Assembly (NCBI RefSeq): GCF_001050345.1
Contig: NZ_LFMW01000021.1
Location: 124,001 to 188,000, forward strand
Direction: 5' to 3'
Length of the DNA: 64,000 nt
DNA from: Pseudomonas fildesensis
GTDB lineage: Bacteria; Pseudomonadota; Gammaproteobacteria; Pseudomonadales; Pseudomonadaceae
Shown here: positions 25,981-34,795 of the stretch, piece by piece
Layout: every line of letters starts with the position of its first letter
Numbering within the stretch: the stretch's first letter is position 1
Translations under genes and position numbers: made by a program
The notes under the pieces: model-generated
Database searches by the model: none
The model's input: the letters and a program-made list of their open reading frames with translations, nothing else
Told to the model about the DNA's origin: nothing

Positions 25981-26811
25981 GTGGAGCAACGTTTTTTGGA
26001 GAAGAGCAGCGACATTGAGCTGCGCCTGTTGATTGAGGCGATTTACCTCAAGTACAGCTATGACTTTCGCGACTATTCCGGCGCGTCAGTCAAACGCCGT
26101 GTGGCGCACGCCTTGCGCCAGTTCAACTGCGCGACCATATCGGCGCTGCAGGAGCGGGTGTTGCATGACCCGGCGGCGTTCATGCAGTTGCTGCAATTTC
26201 TGACGATCCCGGTGAGCGAGATGTTTCGCGACCCGTCGCACTTCCTGGCGATCCGCCAGGAAGTGGTGCCGCTGCTCAAGACCTACCCGTCGATCAAGAT
26301 CTGGATTGCCGGCTGCAGCACGGGCGAGGAGGTGTACTCCATGGCGATCCTGCTGCGCGAAGAAGGGCTGCTGGAGCGCACGATTATCTATGCCACGGAC
26401 ATCAACCCGGCGTCCCTGGACAAAGCCAAGCAAGGCATCTTCTCCCTGGAGAATGTGCGGGCCTACACCGCCAACTATCAGCAGGCTGGCGGGCAACGTT
26501 CATTTGCCGACTACTACACCGCGGCCTACGATTACGCGATATTCGACAAAACGCTGCGCGAGAACGTGACCTTCGCAGACCATAGCCTGGCGACCGACAG
26601 TGTATTCTCAGAAACTCAATTAATTTCATGTCGAAACGTACTGATTTATTTCAATAAAAAATTGCAGGATCGAGCGTTTGGATTGTTTCATGAGTCGTTG
26701 TGTCATCGCGGCTTCCTGGTGCTGGGCAGTAAGGAAACTCTGGACTTTTCCGCCTACAGCAAGCAATTCGAACCCTTGGTCAAGCAGGAACGGATCTACC
26801 GAAAATCATGA
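25981..26811 (+). CDS. cheR: CheR-family protein methyltransferase
   Basis: A 276-residue SAM-dependent glutamate methyltransferase. The helical N-terminal CheR domain (about 10-75) is followed by the Rossmann-like catalytic domain with the SAM motif IAGCSTGEEVYS and the late ISCRNVLIYF motif. It uses a GTG start that directly abuts the TAA of the kinase gene, and it overlaps the next gene by 4 nt, so expression is coupled to both. No cheA, cheW or receptor gene lies nearby. The likely target is therefore a protein of this kinase system rather than a classical chemoreceptor, which is inference. Confidence 0.93.
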   Translation: MEQRFLEKSSDIELRLLIEAIYLKYSYDFRDYSGASVKRRVAHALRQFNCATISALQERVLHDPAAFMQLLQFLTIPVSEMFRDPSHFLAIRQEVVPLLKTYPSIKIWIAGCSTGEEVYSMAILLREEGLLERTIIYATDINPASLDKAKQGIFSLENVRAYTANYQQAGGQRSFADYYTAAYDYAIFDKTLRENVTFADHSLATDSVFSETQLISCRNVLIYFNKKLQDRAFGLFHESLCHRGFLVLGSKETLDFSAYSKQFEPLVKQERIYRKS

Positions 26812-27407
26812 ACGACGCTGCAGCCAACCCGATTCGCGGGATTGAAGCCATCGTCGTCGGCGCTTCTGCCGGCGGCGTTGAGGCGTTGCTGAATATTTTC
26901 GGCGAGCTGCCGGACACCTTTGGCCTGCCGATCATTGCCGTGCTGCATTTGCCGGATGAGCGCCGCAGCCAACTCGCGCAAGTGTTCGCGCGGCGCCTGC
27001 GCGTCCCCGTACGTGAAGCGCAGGACAAGGAAGTGATCCAGGCGGGCACGGTGTACTTCGCCGGCCCCGGTTATCACCTGTCGGTGGAACATGACCGCAG
27101 CCTGTCCCTGAGCCAGGAAGACCGCGTGCACCATTCCCGGCCGGCCATTGATTACCTGTTCGCATCGGCCGCCGATACCTACGGGCAAGGCTTGCTGGCG
27201 ATTCTGCTGACCGGCGCCAATCAGGACGGCGCGCGCGGGCTGGCCCACGTCAAGCAATCAGGCGGCACCACGGTCGTACAGGACCCCAAGGAAGCACGGA
27301 TAGCCGTGATGCCCCTGGCGGCGATGGCCGTGTGTGCCCCCGACCATATTCTGCCCCTGAGCCGCATTGCCTCATTGCTGGCTTCCCTGGAATCTTCCCC
27401 ATGTTAA
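26808..27407 (+). CDS. cheB: Stand-alone CheB-type methylesterase
   Basis: A 199-residue protein made only of the CheB catalytic domain, without the usual N-terminal receiver. The catalytic triad is visible: Ser20 in VGASAGG, His47 in VLHLP and Asp140 in ANQDGARG. It would remove the methyl (or amide) groups that the neighbouring CheR adds. The ATG overlaps the cheR stop by 4 nt, and its 3' end overlaps the next kinase gene by 7 nt. Without a receiver its activity must be set by another protein, perhaps the adjacent kinases. Confidence 0.93.
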   Translation: MNDAAANPIRGIEAIVVGASAGGVEALLNIFGELPDTFGLPIIAVLHLPDERRSQLAQVFARRLRVPVREAQDKEVIQAGTVYFAGPGYHLSVEHDRSLSLSQEDRVHHSRPAIDYLFASAADTYGQGLLAILLTGANQDGARGLAHVKQSGGTTVVQDPKEARIAVMPLAAMAVCAPDHILPLSRIASLLASLESSPC

Positions 27408-28594
27408 GTACTGTCCAGGCCAAACTGCTGATCGTCGACGATCTGCCGGAAAACCTGCTGGCCCTCGAAGCGCTGATCAAGCGCGAGGATCGCCAGGTGT
27501 TTAAGGCCTTGAGCGCCGACGACGCCTTGTCACTGTTGCTGGAGCACGAGTTCGCCATCGCGATTCTTGACGTGCAGATGCCCGGCATGAACGGTTTCGA
27601 GCTGGCCGAATTGATGCGCGGCACCGAGAAAACCAAAAACATCCCGATTGTGTTCGTCAGCGCTGCCGGCCGCGAACTCAACTATGCCTTCAAAGGCTAT
27701 GAAAGCGGCGCCGTGGACTTCCTGCACAAGCCGCTGGATATCCATGCGGTGAAGAGCAAGGTCAACGTCTTTGTCGACCTGTACCGCCAGAGCAAGGCGA
27801 TGAAGCTTCAAGTGGAAGCCCTGGAGCTCAGCCGTCGCGAGCAGGAGCTGCTGCTGACGCGCCTGCAGGCCACCCAGGCCGAGTTGGAACAGGCGGTGCG
27901 CATGCGTGACGACTTCATGTCGATCGTCGCCCACGAAGTGCGCACGCCCCTCAACGGGCTGATCCTGGAAACTCAGTTGCGCAAGATGCACCTGGCCCGT
28001 GACAACGCCGCGGCGTTTACCCTGGACAAGATGCACGCCATGGTCGACCGCGATGAGCGGCAGATCAAGAGCCTGATCCGCCTGATCGAAGACATGCTCG
28101 ACGTGTCGCGCATCCGCACCGGCAAACTGTCGATTCGCCCGGCGCGCTTCGATCTCACCGAACTGGTGCGCAACCTGCTGGAAAACTTCGCCCCGCAGGT
28201 AGCTGCCGCCGAGTCGTCCATGCAGCTGGAGGCCGAAGGCCCGGTGGAAGGCAACTGGGACGAATTCCGTATCGAACAGGTGGTCTCCAACCTGCTGACC
28301 AACGCCCTGCGCTACGGGGCCAAGAGCCCGGTGGAAGTGCGCGTGTACACCGAGCATGGCGAAGCGTGTGTGGAAGTACGCGACCATGGCATCGGTATCA
28401 GCGAAGACAACCAGAAGCGTATTTTCCAGCAGTTCGAACGGGTCTCCGCCAGCCATGTGGCTGCGGGTCTGGGCCTGGGGCTGTTTATCTCCGAGCAGAT
28501 CGTTGCGGCCCATGGCGGCTCCATCGAGGTCCAAAGCCAGATAGGCGAGGGCGCGCTGTTTCGGGTGTGCCTGCCCATTGGTAATTCGGTGTGA
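27401..28594 (+). CDS. Receiver-histidine kinase (REC-HisKA-HATPase)
   Basis: A 397-residue cytoplasmic protein with an N-terminal receiver (acceptor Asp57 in LDVQMPGM, conserved Lys in LHKPLD), a coiled linker, HisKA with His178 in IVAHEVRTPLN, and HATPase_c with DHGIGIS and GLGLGLFIS. Such REC-first kinases accept phosphate from an upstream kinase and pass it on. The start at 27401 lies within the end of cheB; the Met-Leu-Ser start puts the first receiver strand at the usual place. It is the fourth gene of the operon and is followed by a lone receiver, which is its likely partner. Confidence 0.93.
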   Translation: MLSTVQAKLLIVDDLPENLLALEALIKREDRQVFKALSADDALSLLLEHEFAIAILDVQMPGMNGFELAELMRGTEKTKNIPIVFVSAAGRELNYAFKGYESGAVDFLHKPLDIHAVKSKVNVFVDLYRQSKAMKLQVEALELSRREQELLLTRLQATQAELEQAVRMRDDFMSIVAHEVRTPLNGLILETQLRKMHLARDNAAAFTLDKMHAMVDRDERQIKSLIRLIEDMLDVSRIRTGKLSIRPARFDLTELVRNLLENFAPQVAAAESSMQLEAEGPVEGNWDEFRIEQVVSNLLTNALRYGAKSPVEVRVYTEHGEACVEVRDHGIGISEDNQKRIFQQFERVSASHVAAGLGLGLFISEQIVAAHGGSIEVQSQIGEGALFRVCLPIGNSV

Positions 28595-28672
28595 AAACAA
28601 TCGTCACCTCGACGCAACCTCTGCGTGACCCCATGGTCGTAATTGCAGCAACTGACCGGACAAAGGCTTCCC

Positions 28673-29050
28673 ATGAGTGAAGATGCACAAGATGTCGTTC
28701 TGATCGTCGAGGACGACGAATCCATTATGTTCGTGTTGGGTGAATACCTGTCCGGGCTAGGCTATCGGGTATTGAAGGCGATCGACGGAGAGCAGGCCTT
28801 CGAAATCCTCGCGACCAAACCGCACCTGGACCTGATGGTCACCGACTACCGTTTGCCAGGCGGCATTTCCGGCGTGCAGATCGCCGAACCGGCGATCAAA
28901 CTGCGACCGGAGTTGAAAGTCATCTTTATCAGTGGTTACCCGCAGGAAATTCTCGACTGCAACAGCCCGATCACGCGCAATGCGCCGATCCTGGCCAAGC
29001 CGTTTGATCTGGATACGCTGCAAGAGCATATTCAGCGGTTGCTTGCCTGA
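28673..29050 (+). CDS. Single-domain response regulator
   Basis: A 125-residue receiver-only protein: the acidic pair is in IVEDDE, the phospho-acceptor is Asp58 in VTDYRLPGG, and the conserved Lys is in LAKPFD. AAAGG lies about 8 nt before the ATG at 28673. It follows the REC-kinase by 78 bp and is the last gene of this operon. With no output domain it probably relays phosphate or binds a target protein. The convergent second giant gene ends 66 bp downstream. Confidence 0.92.
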   Translation: MSEDAQDVVLIVEDDESIMFVLGEYLSGLGYRVLKAIDGEQAFEILATKPHLDLMVTDYRLPGGISGVQIAEPAIKLRPELKVIFISGYPQEILDCNSPITRNAPILAKPFDLDTLQEHIQRLLA

Positions 29051-29064
29051 TAATCGCTAGGTGC

Positions 29065-29097
29065 AGTTCCCTCACCCGCATTAAGGGGAAGGGAACT
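29065..29097. repeat. Inverted repeat between convergent receiver and giant genes
   Basis: AGTTCCCT (29065-29072) and AGGGAACT (29090-29097) are exact complements around a 17-nt loop, in the 66-bp space between two stops. It may serve as a two-way transcript end, though no T-run follows on either side. Confidence 0.45.
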
Positions 29098-29116
29098 ACA
29101 CGACTATCGGCTAACT

Positions 29117-32100
29117 TTAGAATTGACGAGCCTGGTAATTGATTGTTGTCAGTATGTGCTTAGGCGGTTCGCCAACGCCTGCAACGTTTACCAGGATTTT
29201 CTTGCCGTGATCCTTCAGCACCTGTGTGGTGACTTTACCAATGAAGTCCTGCTGCATTTTTATCTCAGCTAAACGCTCTGCCTTATGCGGTGGCGTTCCT
29301 GGCGCAATATTATTAATCTGATTGACCATGTCGTTTTTTGCGCTAGTCAATGATGTAGAACCATTGGTCATACTCAGCGTCCCCTCAAAAGCTTTTACCG
29401 GCTTCTTGATTTCCTGTTGAAACAAACTTGCGAAAGACTTGCTTCGGGTCCCTTCCGCAGAATGGCAGATCAACAGGCGAACGTTATCAAAGGTCGAAGG
29501 GTCGACACCTTTGCTTTTTAGCAAAGCTATGACCCCTTTCGGATCATAGAGCTGATTATCAATGCAAACCTGTGTGCCCTTGCCTAAAAACTTGTCGACC
29601 CAATCACGTTCCACGCCATGCGCAACGATGTTCAGGCGTGTGGTCCCTTTGAAACTGTCCGTAAAGACATGTATCTCAGGGGCAATAAGTTTCAAATCCT
29701 TCATTGGGCCGCCCATTCTTACGACATTGTCATGGGCCAAACCGGTATCAAGAAGATTCGGGCTCTGTTTGTTAGTGACGGCTGGGAGAGCGGATTGCGC
29801 AGCATCATCGACCCATTGGGAGGTCTCCGGTGCAAAGTTTTCAAGGGGTCTACCGTAAGATTTATTGGTGATGGGGTCAAAGTTAAACCACTTTCCTGTC
29901 TCATCATCAAATTTAGCCAACGTTTTTATATCGTCTGCGCGATTGGCTAGCTTGTACGTGCCATCAACAACATCGGCTCTTTTCGCAAGGCCTATCAAAT
30001 CGACGGAGCGCGTTGACATACCAAGCGCCTTGCGCCCGCTATTCCAGAAGCCCCGTACGATGCCATCAACCCCGTCCAGCGGGTTAAGACTGCCAATGGC
30101 TGCGCGCCCGATAATCTTTGCTCCTCGGGCAAGTTTACTCGCGAAGGAAACGCCAGCCTGGAATGCTTTGGCACCTTTGGCTGCCACGCCTATGCCCAAG
30201 ACAAAACCGAAGGCGTCTAGCGTCAAGTCTACGATGCCATCACCCATATTGCCTGCTTGAAAATTCTGGATAGCCGAACGCAGGGGAATCAGATTGGCCA
30301 TGAATTCGCGGGCTTTTTTGTAGAATGGCACCTCGGTGTCGAAGGTGGTCGCGCCCTTTGCCTCCTCCAGATCCCGAATGCCGACTGTTTTCACCATGGC
30401 GTCGGCAATGTACCCGGTCTTCTCGCTGGCATAGCTGTTTGGCGTACTTGTTTGGATTTTTTCGTCGGTGACGTCCGACGAATAGCTGCCCGAAGGTTCG
30501 ATTTCTTTCAGCATCGTCGAGTAGCGGGAGTGGCCATCGGAAAGCGTTCGAGGCCCTGACGGGAAGTCTCTTAGCGCATCACGCTGGCGAATGCTGTTTT
30601 CTTTCAAGTTGATTTCATAAACATTGACGACGCCATCAAGCGCCGTTTTTACCAGCAGGCTATTGGGTACTTTAGTTTCAGTGACTACTCGGCTGAAGGC
30701 ACTTTGAGTGACGTGATATTCCTCGAGCGTGGTAATTTTTCCGTGCTCGATATTTTTTCTATCCTCAAGAGGAAGTGTTGCAATAAGGTTTTTGACGTGA
30801 GTGCGAGTCGCCTTTTCCGCAGACGCAAAGTACTGTGGAAGTTCGGTGCTAAAACGCTCATTGATGTCGGGAAGTTGGTGGGAGTTGTCCACGATTTGAC
30901 GAATGTCGACATCATCGCTTGACGACGACCAATGGAAACCTGCATTGATCCGAAAATTATCCGCCAGATAAAGATCCAGCACCGAGTAAGGGCCGGGGTT
31001 ATCCCTAAGGCCAGGGACCAGTGTGATGCATTTTTTCTCGAACGGGATCTGATCGCCGTAGGCACGCTTGAGTGTGCCAAGCGCCATCTCCTTGCGGTCG
31101 GGTATAGGTGTCGAGTGGGCCTGTGACGCTTCGCTCAACTCTGTAACCTGAGCGTTAAATGCTTCAAAAGCGCGACTCATCTGCTCGTCAGTGTAGTCAT
31201 CCAGGGTGTTCAAAGGGATGACGCCGTTGGCAACCCCCCAGTCTTTAAGCGCATCCCGTTGGGCCATTTGTTCGACCTGCCGTTCCTGTTCGGTGACAGG
31301 CGCCAGATCGGCTCGCTGCACGACTTGCGCGAAGGTCATACGCGCAGTTGAGCCAGGTGCCTGGCTCTCAAGGCGCGCCACCGCCGTGCTGAAGCTGACC
31401 CAGGTGTGAGAGCCGTAAGTCACCTTGCCGGGGATCTCCTTGACCAAAAATGCAGGCGCCCGGCGTGACAGCAACAGGTGGGCTGCAATGGGTGCCATCT
31501 CGACGCTTGCATGCCCTTTGGCAACCAAGTGCCTGGTCAGCCCCACGACCACTGTTGAAGGATGCTGGCCCCAGTGTTCATAACGAGCCATATCAAACCC
31601 TGCAACGCCTGTCCTGACCGGAGCTGATGTGCTGCCTGATTCGGAATCTTTATCCAGGGTGGCGCCGAGCGCCGCCAGCGTCCAGTCGTTGATACTCTCT
31701 GGGGTTGATACCCCGTTGAATTTTCCCTGTAACGCCAGTCCCAGCGCCTGTGCCTTGGGTGTAGCGAGAAGCGCTTGAACAAACTGTGCCGGGTGATTCA
31801 GGTCGTAGGGTGGGAAACTCTGGTTTTGGGTCAGATACCCCAGCGCACCTTTGTTGTCGTCATAGTTTTGCAAATCACGCAGGCCAAACCTTAAGGTGCG
31901 CCGATCGTCATCGCTCAATGGCGTCGGCCAGGACAATGCTCCGCCAAAGTTCCCATGAGGTAGCCGGGAAAGCTGGGGGGTCGTCAGAAACCGGCCAAGA
32001 TTGAGCAGTTCATCGCGGCTCTTGGGTACATCCCAACCATTATCGCCGATGACCTTTTCGAGGCCGACAGTGGGGCCTTCCTGCAACGCCCGGGAGGATG

Positions 32101-32983
32101 AGCCGGCGTGCAGTGTGATGCTGGCCTTGCTCAGTTCACTGTGGATCACTTGCGCCAACTGGTTTTTGACGTGTTCGGGCGACAGGTACAACGCGTCAAT
32201 GCGCTGCAGTGTCGTGCGGTGCAGCAGCGTTTCAGATACCTCGTCGACCGACAGGATGACATCTACCAGTTTCAGAGCGACCTCTCTCTGGTCATGAACA
32301 TCGGCCAGCTTGGCCTGTTCGTGTTGCAGAACTTCTTCGGATCGCTCAGGTGAGGGCAGTGGAGCAACGAAGGCTTGGGTTTGTTCGAGTGCTGCAGCAC
32401 GCGCTGCGACTGAATCCCGGGATTGATCGTTGATGGCTTCGCCATAAAAGTCGGCGACCGCACGGTAAGGTGCCGACGTACTGCTTGTGGGGCTGTAAAT
32501 ATAGCCAGAGTGAGTGGTTAGAGCGTTTGCCGCCTGCATGATCGGCGCCATCATCGAGGTCCAGAGATGGCCGTGCTCGTAAGCCGAAAATGACTTGCGC
32601 TGACCGCCGACCATCGCACTGATGAGATTGGCTCCGGGGTTGATCTCAATCGCTTTGGAAAGGTCTATGCCCTGGCTGGTGGCCCAAACGACGAAGTGCG
32701 GGCTCTTCATCGCGTTGTGCAAATGTGACCACCATTGACCGAAGGCCGAGGTGGGGGGGATGTTATCAATGTCACCCAATTGCCCCGAGCCTTGTGCTGA
32801 GCGCAGCGCTTGCGCAAAAAGCGCTGCCAACGCACTGTCGCCTTCGGCCTGCGCACTGTCCCCCGTGGGTTTAACCGGGTCGCTCTCATGCTCGACAGAC
32901 CGTATCCGACGGACTACGGGTGCTTCAGGTACAGCATTCGGGGGCAGTTGGCGCGGGAGGCTGACGTGGCTGGAATGGATCAT
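29117..32983 (-). CDS. Giant toxin-like protein with C-terminal C80-like protease region
   Basis: A 1288-residue paralogue of the protein at 18660, sharing GGALSWPTPLS, VAGFD, APAFLVKEIPGKVTYGS, MTFAQV and the hydrophobic RSAIQNFQAGNMGDG region, but with a different end. There, His1122 in LNIVAHG and Cys1173 in LLICHSAEG lie 51 residues apart. They are followed by FASLFQQ and a terminal beta-strand-like block. This matches the His...Cys layout (about 45-50 apart) of the C80 self-cutting protease of MARTX and TcdA/TcdB toxins, which release effector parts inside host cells. No signal peptide is seen. The start is uncertain: an ATG at 32983 is used, but a GTG at 33037 keeps the frame and neither has a strong ribosome site. 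The toxin role is inference. Confidence 0.72.
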   Translation of the reverse strand: MIHSSHVSLPRQLPPNAVPEAPVVRRIRSVEHESDPVKPTGDSAQAEGDSALAALFAQALRSAQGSGQLGDIDNIPPTSAFGQWWSHLHNAMKSPHFVVWATSQGIDLSKAIEINPGANLISAMVGGQRKSFSAYEHGHLWTSMMAPIMQAANALTTHSGYIYSPTSSTSAPYRAVADFYGEAINDQSRDSVAARAAALEQTQAFVAPLPSPERSEEVLQHEQAKLADVHDQREVALKLVDVILSVDEVSETLLHRTTLQRIDALYLSPEHVKNQLAQVIHSELSKASITLHAGSSSRALQEGPTVGLEKVIGDNGWDVPKSRDELLNLGRFLTTPQLSRLPHGNFGGALSWPTPLSDDDRRTLRFGLRDLQNYDDNKGALGYLTQNQSFPPYDLNHPAQFVQALLATPKAQALGLALQGKFNGVSTPESINDWTLAALGATLDKDSESGSTSAPVRTGVAGFDMARYEHWGQHPSTVVVGLTRHLVAKGHASVEMAPIAAHLLLSRRAPAFLVKEIPGKVTYGSHTWVSFSTAVARLESQAPGSTARMTFAQVVQRADLAPVTEQERQVEQMAQRDALKDWGVANGVIPLNTLDDYTDEQMSRAFEAFNAQVTELSEASQAHSTPIPDRKEMALGTLKRAYGDQIPFEKKCITLVPGLRDNPGPYSVLDLYLADNFRINAGFHWSSSSDDVDIRQIVDNSHQLPDINERFSTELPQYFASAEKATRTHVKNLIATLPLEDRKNIEHGKITTLEEYHVTQSAFSRVVTETKVPNSLLVKTALDGVVNVYEINLKENSIRQRDALRDFPSGPRTLSDGHSRYSTMLKEIEPSGSYSSDVTDEKIQTSTPNSYASEKTGYIADAMVKTVGIRDLEEAKGATTFDTEVPFYKKAREFMANLIPLRSAIQNFQAGNMGDGIVDLTLDAFGFVLGIGVAAKGAKAFQAGVSFASKLARGAKIIGRAAIGSLNPLDGVDGIVRGFWNSGRKALGMSTRSVDLIGLAKRADVVDGTYKLANRADDIKTLAKFDDETGKWFNFDPITNKSYGRPLENFAPETSQWVDDAAQSALPAVTNKQSPNLLDTGLAHDNVVRMGGPMKDLKLIAPEIHVFTDSFKGTTRLNIVAHGVERDWVDKFLGKGTQVCIDNQLYDPKGVIALLKSKGVDPSTFDNVRLLICHSAEGTRSKSFASLFQQEIKKPVKAFEGTLSMTNGSTSLTSAKNDMVNQINNIAPGTPPHKAERLAEIKMQQDFIGKVTTQVLKDHGKKILVNVAGVGEPPKHILTTINYQARQF

Positions 32984-33124
32984 GGTGGGGTGCACTCGGA
33001 AAATTATTTTCGGGCTAACCGCAGCGGTACTTCTCACGCTTCGGTGTAAACCTTCGTGTCCAATCCCCCGTTACCGTTCCGACCTTCCAGCCCTTCAGTG
33101 CTGCAGGACGTTGCAGCGCCTACC

Positions 33125-34795
33125 TCATGCCTGAATCATCTCCCTGACCTTCGCCGTCAACAAATCAAACGTAAACGGCTTGGTGATCAACTGCATTCCC
33201 GGATCGAGGAACCCGCCGCGCACCGCGGCGTGTTCGGCATAGCCGGTAATGAACAGCACCTTGAGGTCCGGCCGAATCTGCCGGCCGATTTCCGCCAACT
33301 GACGCCCGTTCATGCCGGGCAGACCGACGTCGCTGATCATCAGGTCGATGCGTTGCTCGGATTCGATGATCGGCAACGCCGTATCCGCATCCCCCGCCTC
33401 GACAAAGGCGTAGCCCAGCTCTTTGAGCACGGCGCTGACCAATACCCGCACTGCCGGGTCATCCTCGACAATCAATACTGTTTCACCGGCATTGGCGAAC
33501 GGCTGCAACGTCGGGTTGAGAGGCTCTTGTGCCTGCACTTCGCCCACAAAGCGTGGGAGGAACAAGCTGACGGTGGTGCCTTTGCCGACTTCACTGTGGA
33601 TCGTCACATGGCCGTGGGATTGGCGCGCAAAGCCGTAGATCATCGACAATCCCAGGCCGGTGCCCTGGCCAATCGGCTTGGTGGTGAAAAACGGGTCGAA
33701 CACGCGCCGCATCAAATGTTCCGGGATGCCGCAGCCGGTATCGCTGACGCTCAGCTCCACGTAATCGCCGGGCTCCAGGGTGCCGTAGGCGGCAGTGAAC
33801 ACGCTGTCCAGATGGCGGTTGGTGGTTTCCACCACTAGTTTGCCGCCGCCGGGCATGGAGTCCCGCGCGTTGATCACCAGGTTAAGCAGGGCGCTTTCCA
33901 GCTGATTGGGGTCTGCTTCGGCGGTCCAGAGTGGGCCGGCGAGGCGCATGTCGAGGGCGATGCTTTCGTTGATGCTGCGCTGCAGCAACTCGCCCATGGA
34001 ACTGACCAGTTGGTTGATCTCGACGGGTTTTGAATCCAGTGACTGGCGCCGGGAAAAGGCCAGCAAACGGTGTGTGAGGCCGGCGGCGCGGTTGGCCGAG
34101 GTGACGCCCAGGTCGATCAGGCTGTCGAGGTCATCCAGTTTGCCGCGAGAAACGCGCCTGCGCAGCAGTTCGAGGCTGCCGATGATCCCGGTGAGCATGT
34201 TGTTGAAGTCGTGGGCGATGCCGCCGGTCAACTGGCCGACGGCCTCCATTTTCTGCGACTGGCGCAGCGCCTCTTCGTTGTTGCGCAACTGGGCGGTGCG
34301 CTCCTCGACTTGCTGCTCCAGGGTTTCCAGCGTGCGCTGCAGGCGCAGTTCGCTTTGGCCCAGATCAACCAGGCGGTCACGGGCTTCGTATTGCCGGCGT
34401 CGACCGCGCAGTGCGGCGCTTACCAGGCTGATCAGCGTGACGGGGTGGAACGGTCGCTCCAGGAACGTCACGTTGCCCAGCAAGCTGCCGAGGTGGGATG
34501 AACCATTCTGTTCGCTGCCGCCGTGATGGGTCATCAATACGATTGGCATATCTGACCAGGCAGGCTGTTGATGCAGGTGCTCCAGCAACGGCTCAAGATC
34601 AACACCGCGCAGCGCTTCTGCCGCAATCACGAGCAGGCCCGCGCCAAGTTCCAGCGCCTCGCACAGCATCGTCAGGTTGCTGGCGACAATGCCGCTGTAG
34701 CCGGCTTCGTTGAGCATCATCAGCGCCAGTGAGCCGTCACGGCCCAATGGCGCCAGAATGATTGCGCGTTCGGAGAGGGGAGATAGAGCGATCAC
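33125..34795 (-). CDS. Hybrid histidine kinase coupled to a KaiC-like ATPase
   Basis: A 556-residue cytoplasmic hybrid kinase. Residues 1-125 look like a degenerate receiver-type domain (no clear acceptor Asp). A coiled coil (about 140-180) follows, then HisKA with His195 in GGIAHDFNNMLTG, HATPase_c with DTGCGIP and GTGLGLSM, and a C-terminal receiver with Asp489 in MISDVGLPGM. The AHDFNN type of phospho-site is common in stress and light kinases. Its start overlaps the stop of the KaiC-like gene by 4 nt, so the two are translated together. The final receiver resembles the lone receiver at 18081. Confidence 0.92.
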   Translation of the reverse strand: MIALSPLSERAIILAPLGRDGSLALMMLNEAGYSGIVASNLTMLCEALELGAGLLVIAAEALRGVDLEPLLEHLHQQPAWSDMPIVLMTHHGGSEQNGSSHLGSLLGNVTFLERPFHPVTLISLVSAALRGRRRQYEARDRLVDLGQSELRLQRTLETLEQQVEERTAQLRNNEEALRQSQKMEAVGQLTGGIAHDFNNMLTGIIGSLELLRRRVSRGKLDDLDSLIDLGVTSANRAAGLTHRLLAFSRRQSLDSKPVEINQLVSSMGELLQRSINESIALDMRLAGPLWTAEADPNQLESALLNLVINARDSMPGGGKLVVETTNRHLDSVFTAAYGTLEPGDYVELSVSDTGCGIPEHLMRRVFDPFFTTKPIGQGTGLGLSMIYGFARQSHGHVTIHSEVGKGTTVSLFLPRFVGEVQAQEPLNPTLQPFANAGETVLIVEDDPAVRVLVSAVLKELGYAFVEAGDADTALPIIESEQRIDLMISDVGLPGMNGRQLAEIGRQIRPDLKVLFITGYAEHAAVRGGFLDPGMQLITKPFTFDLLTAKVREMIQA

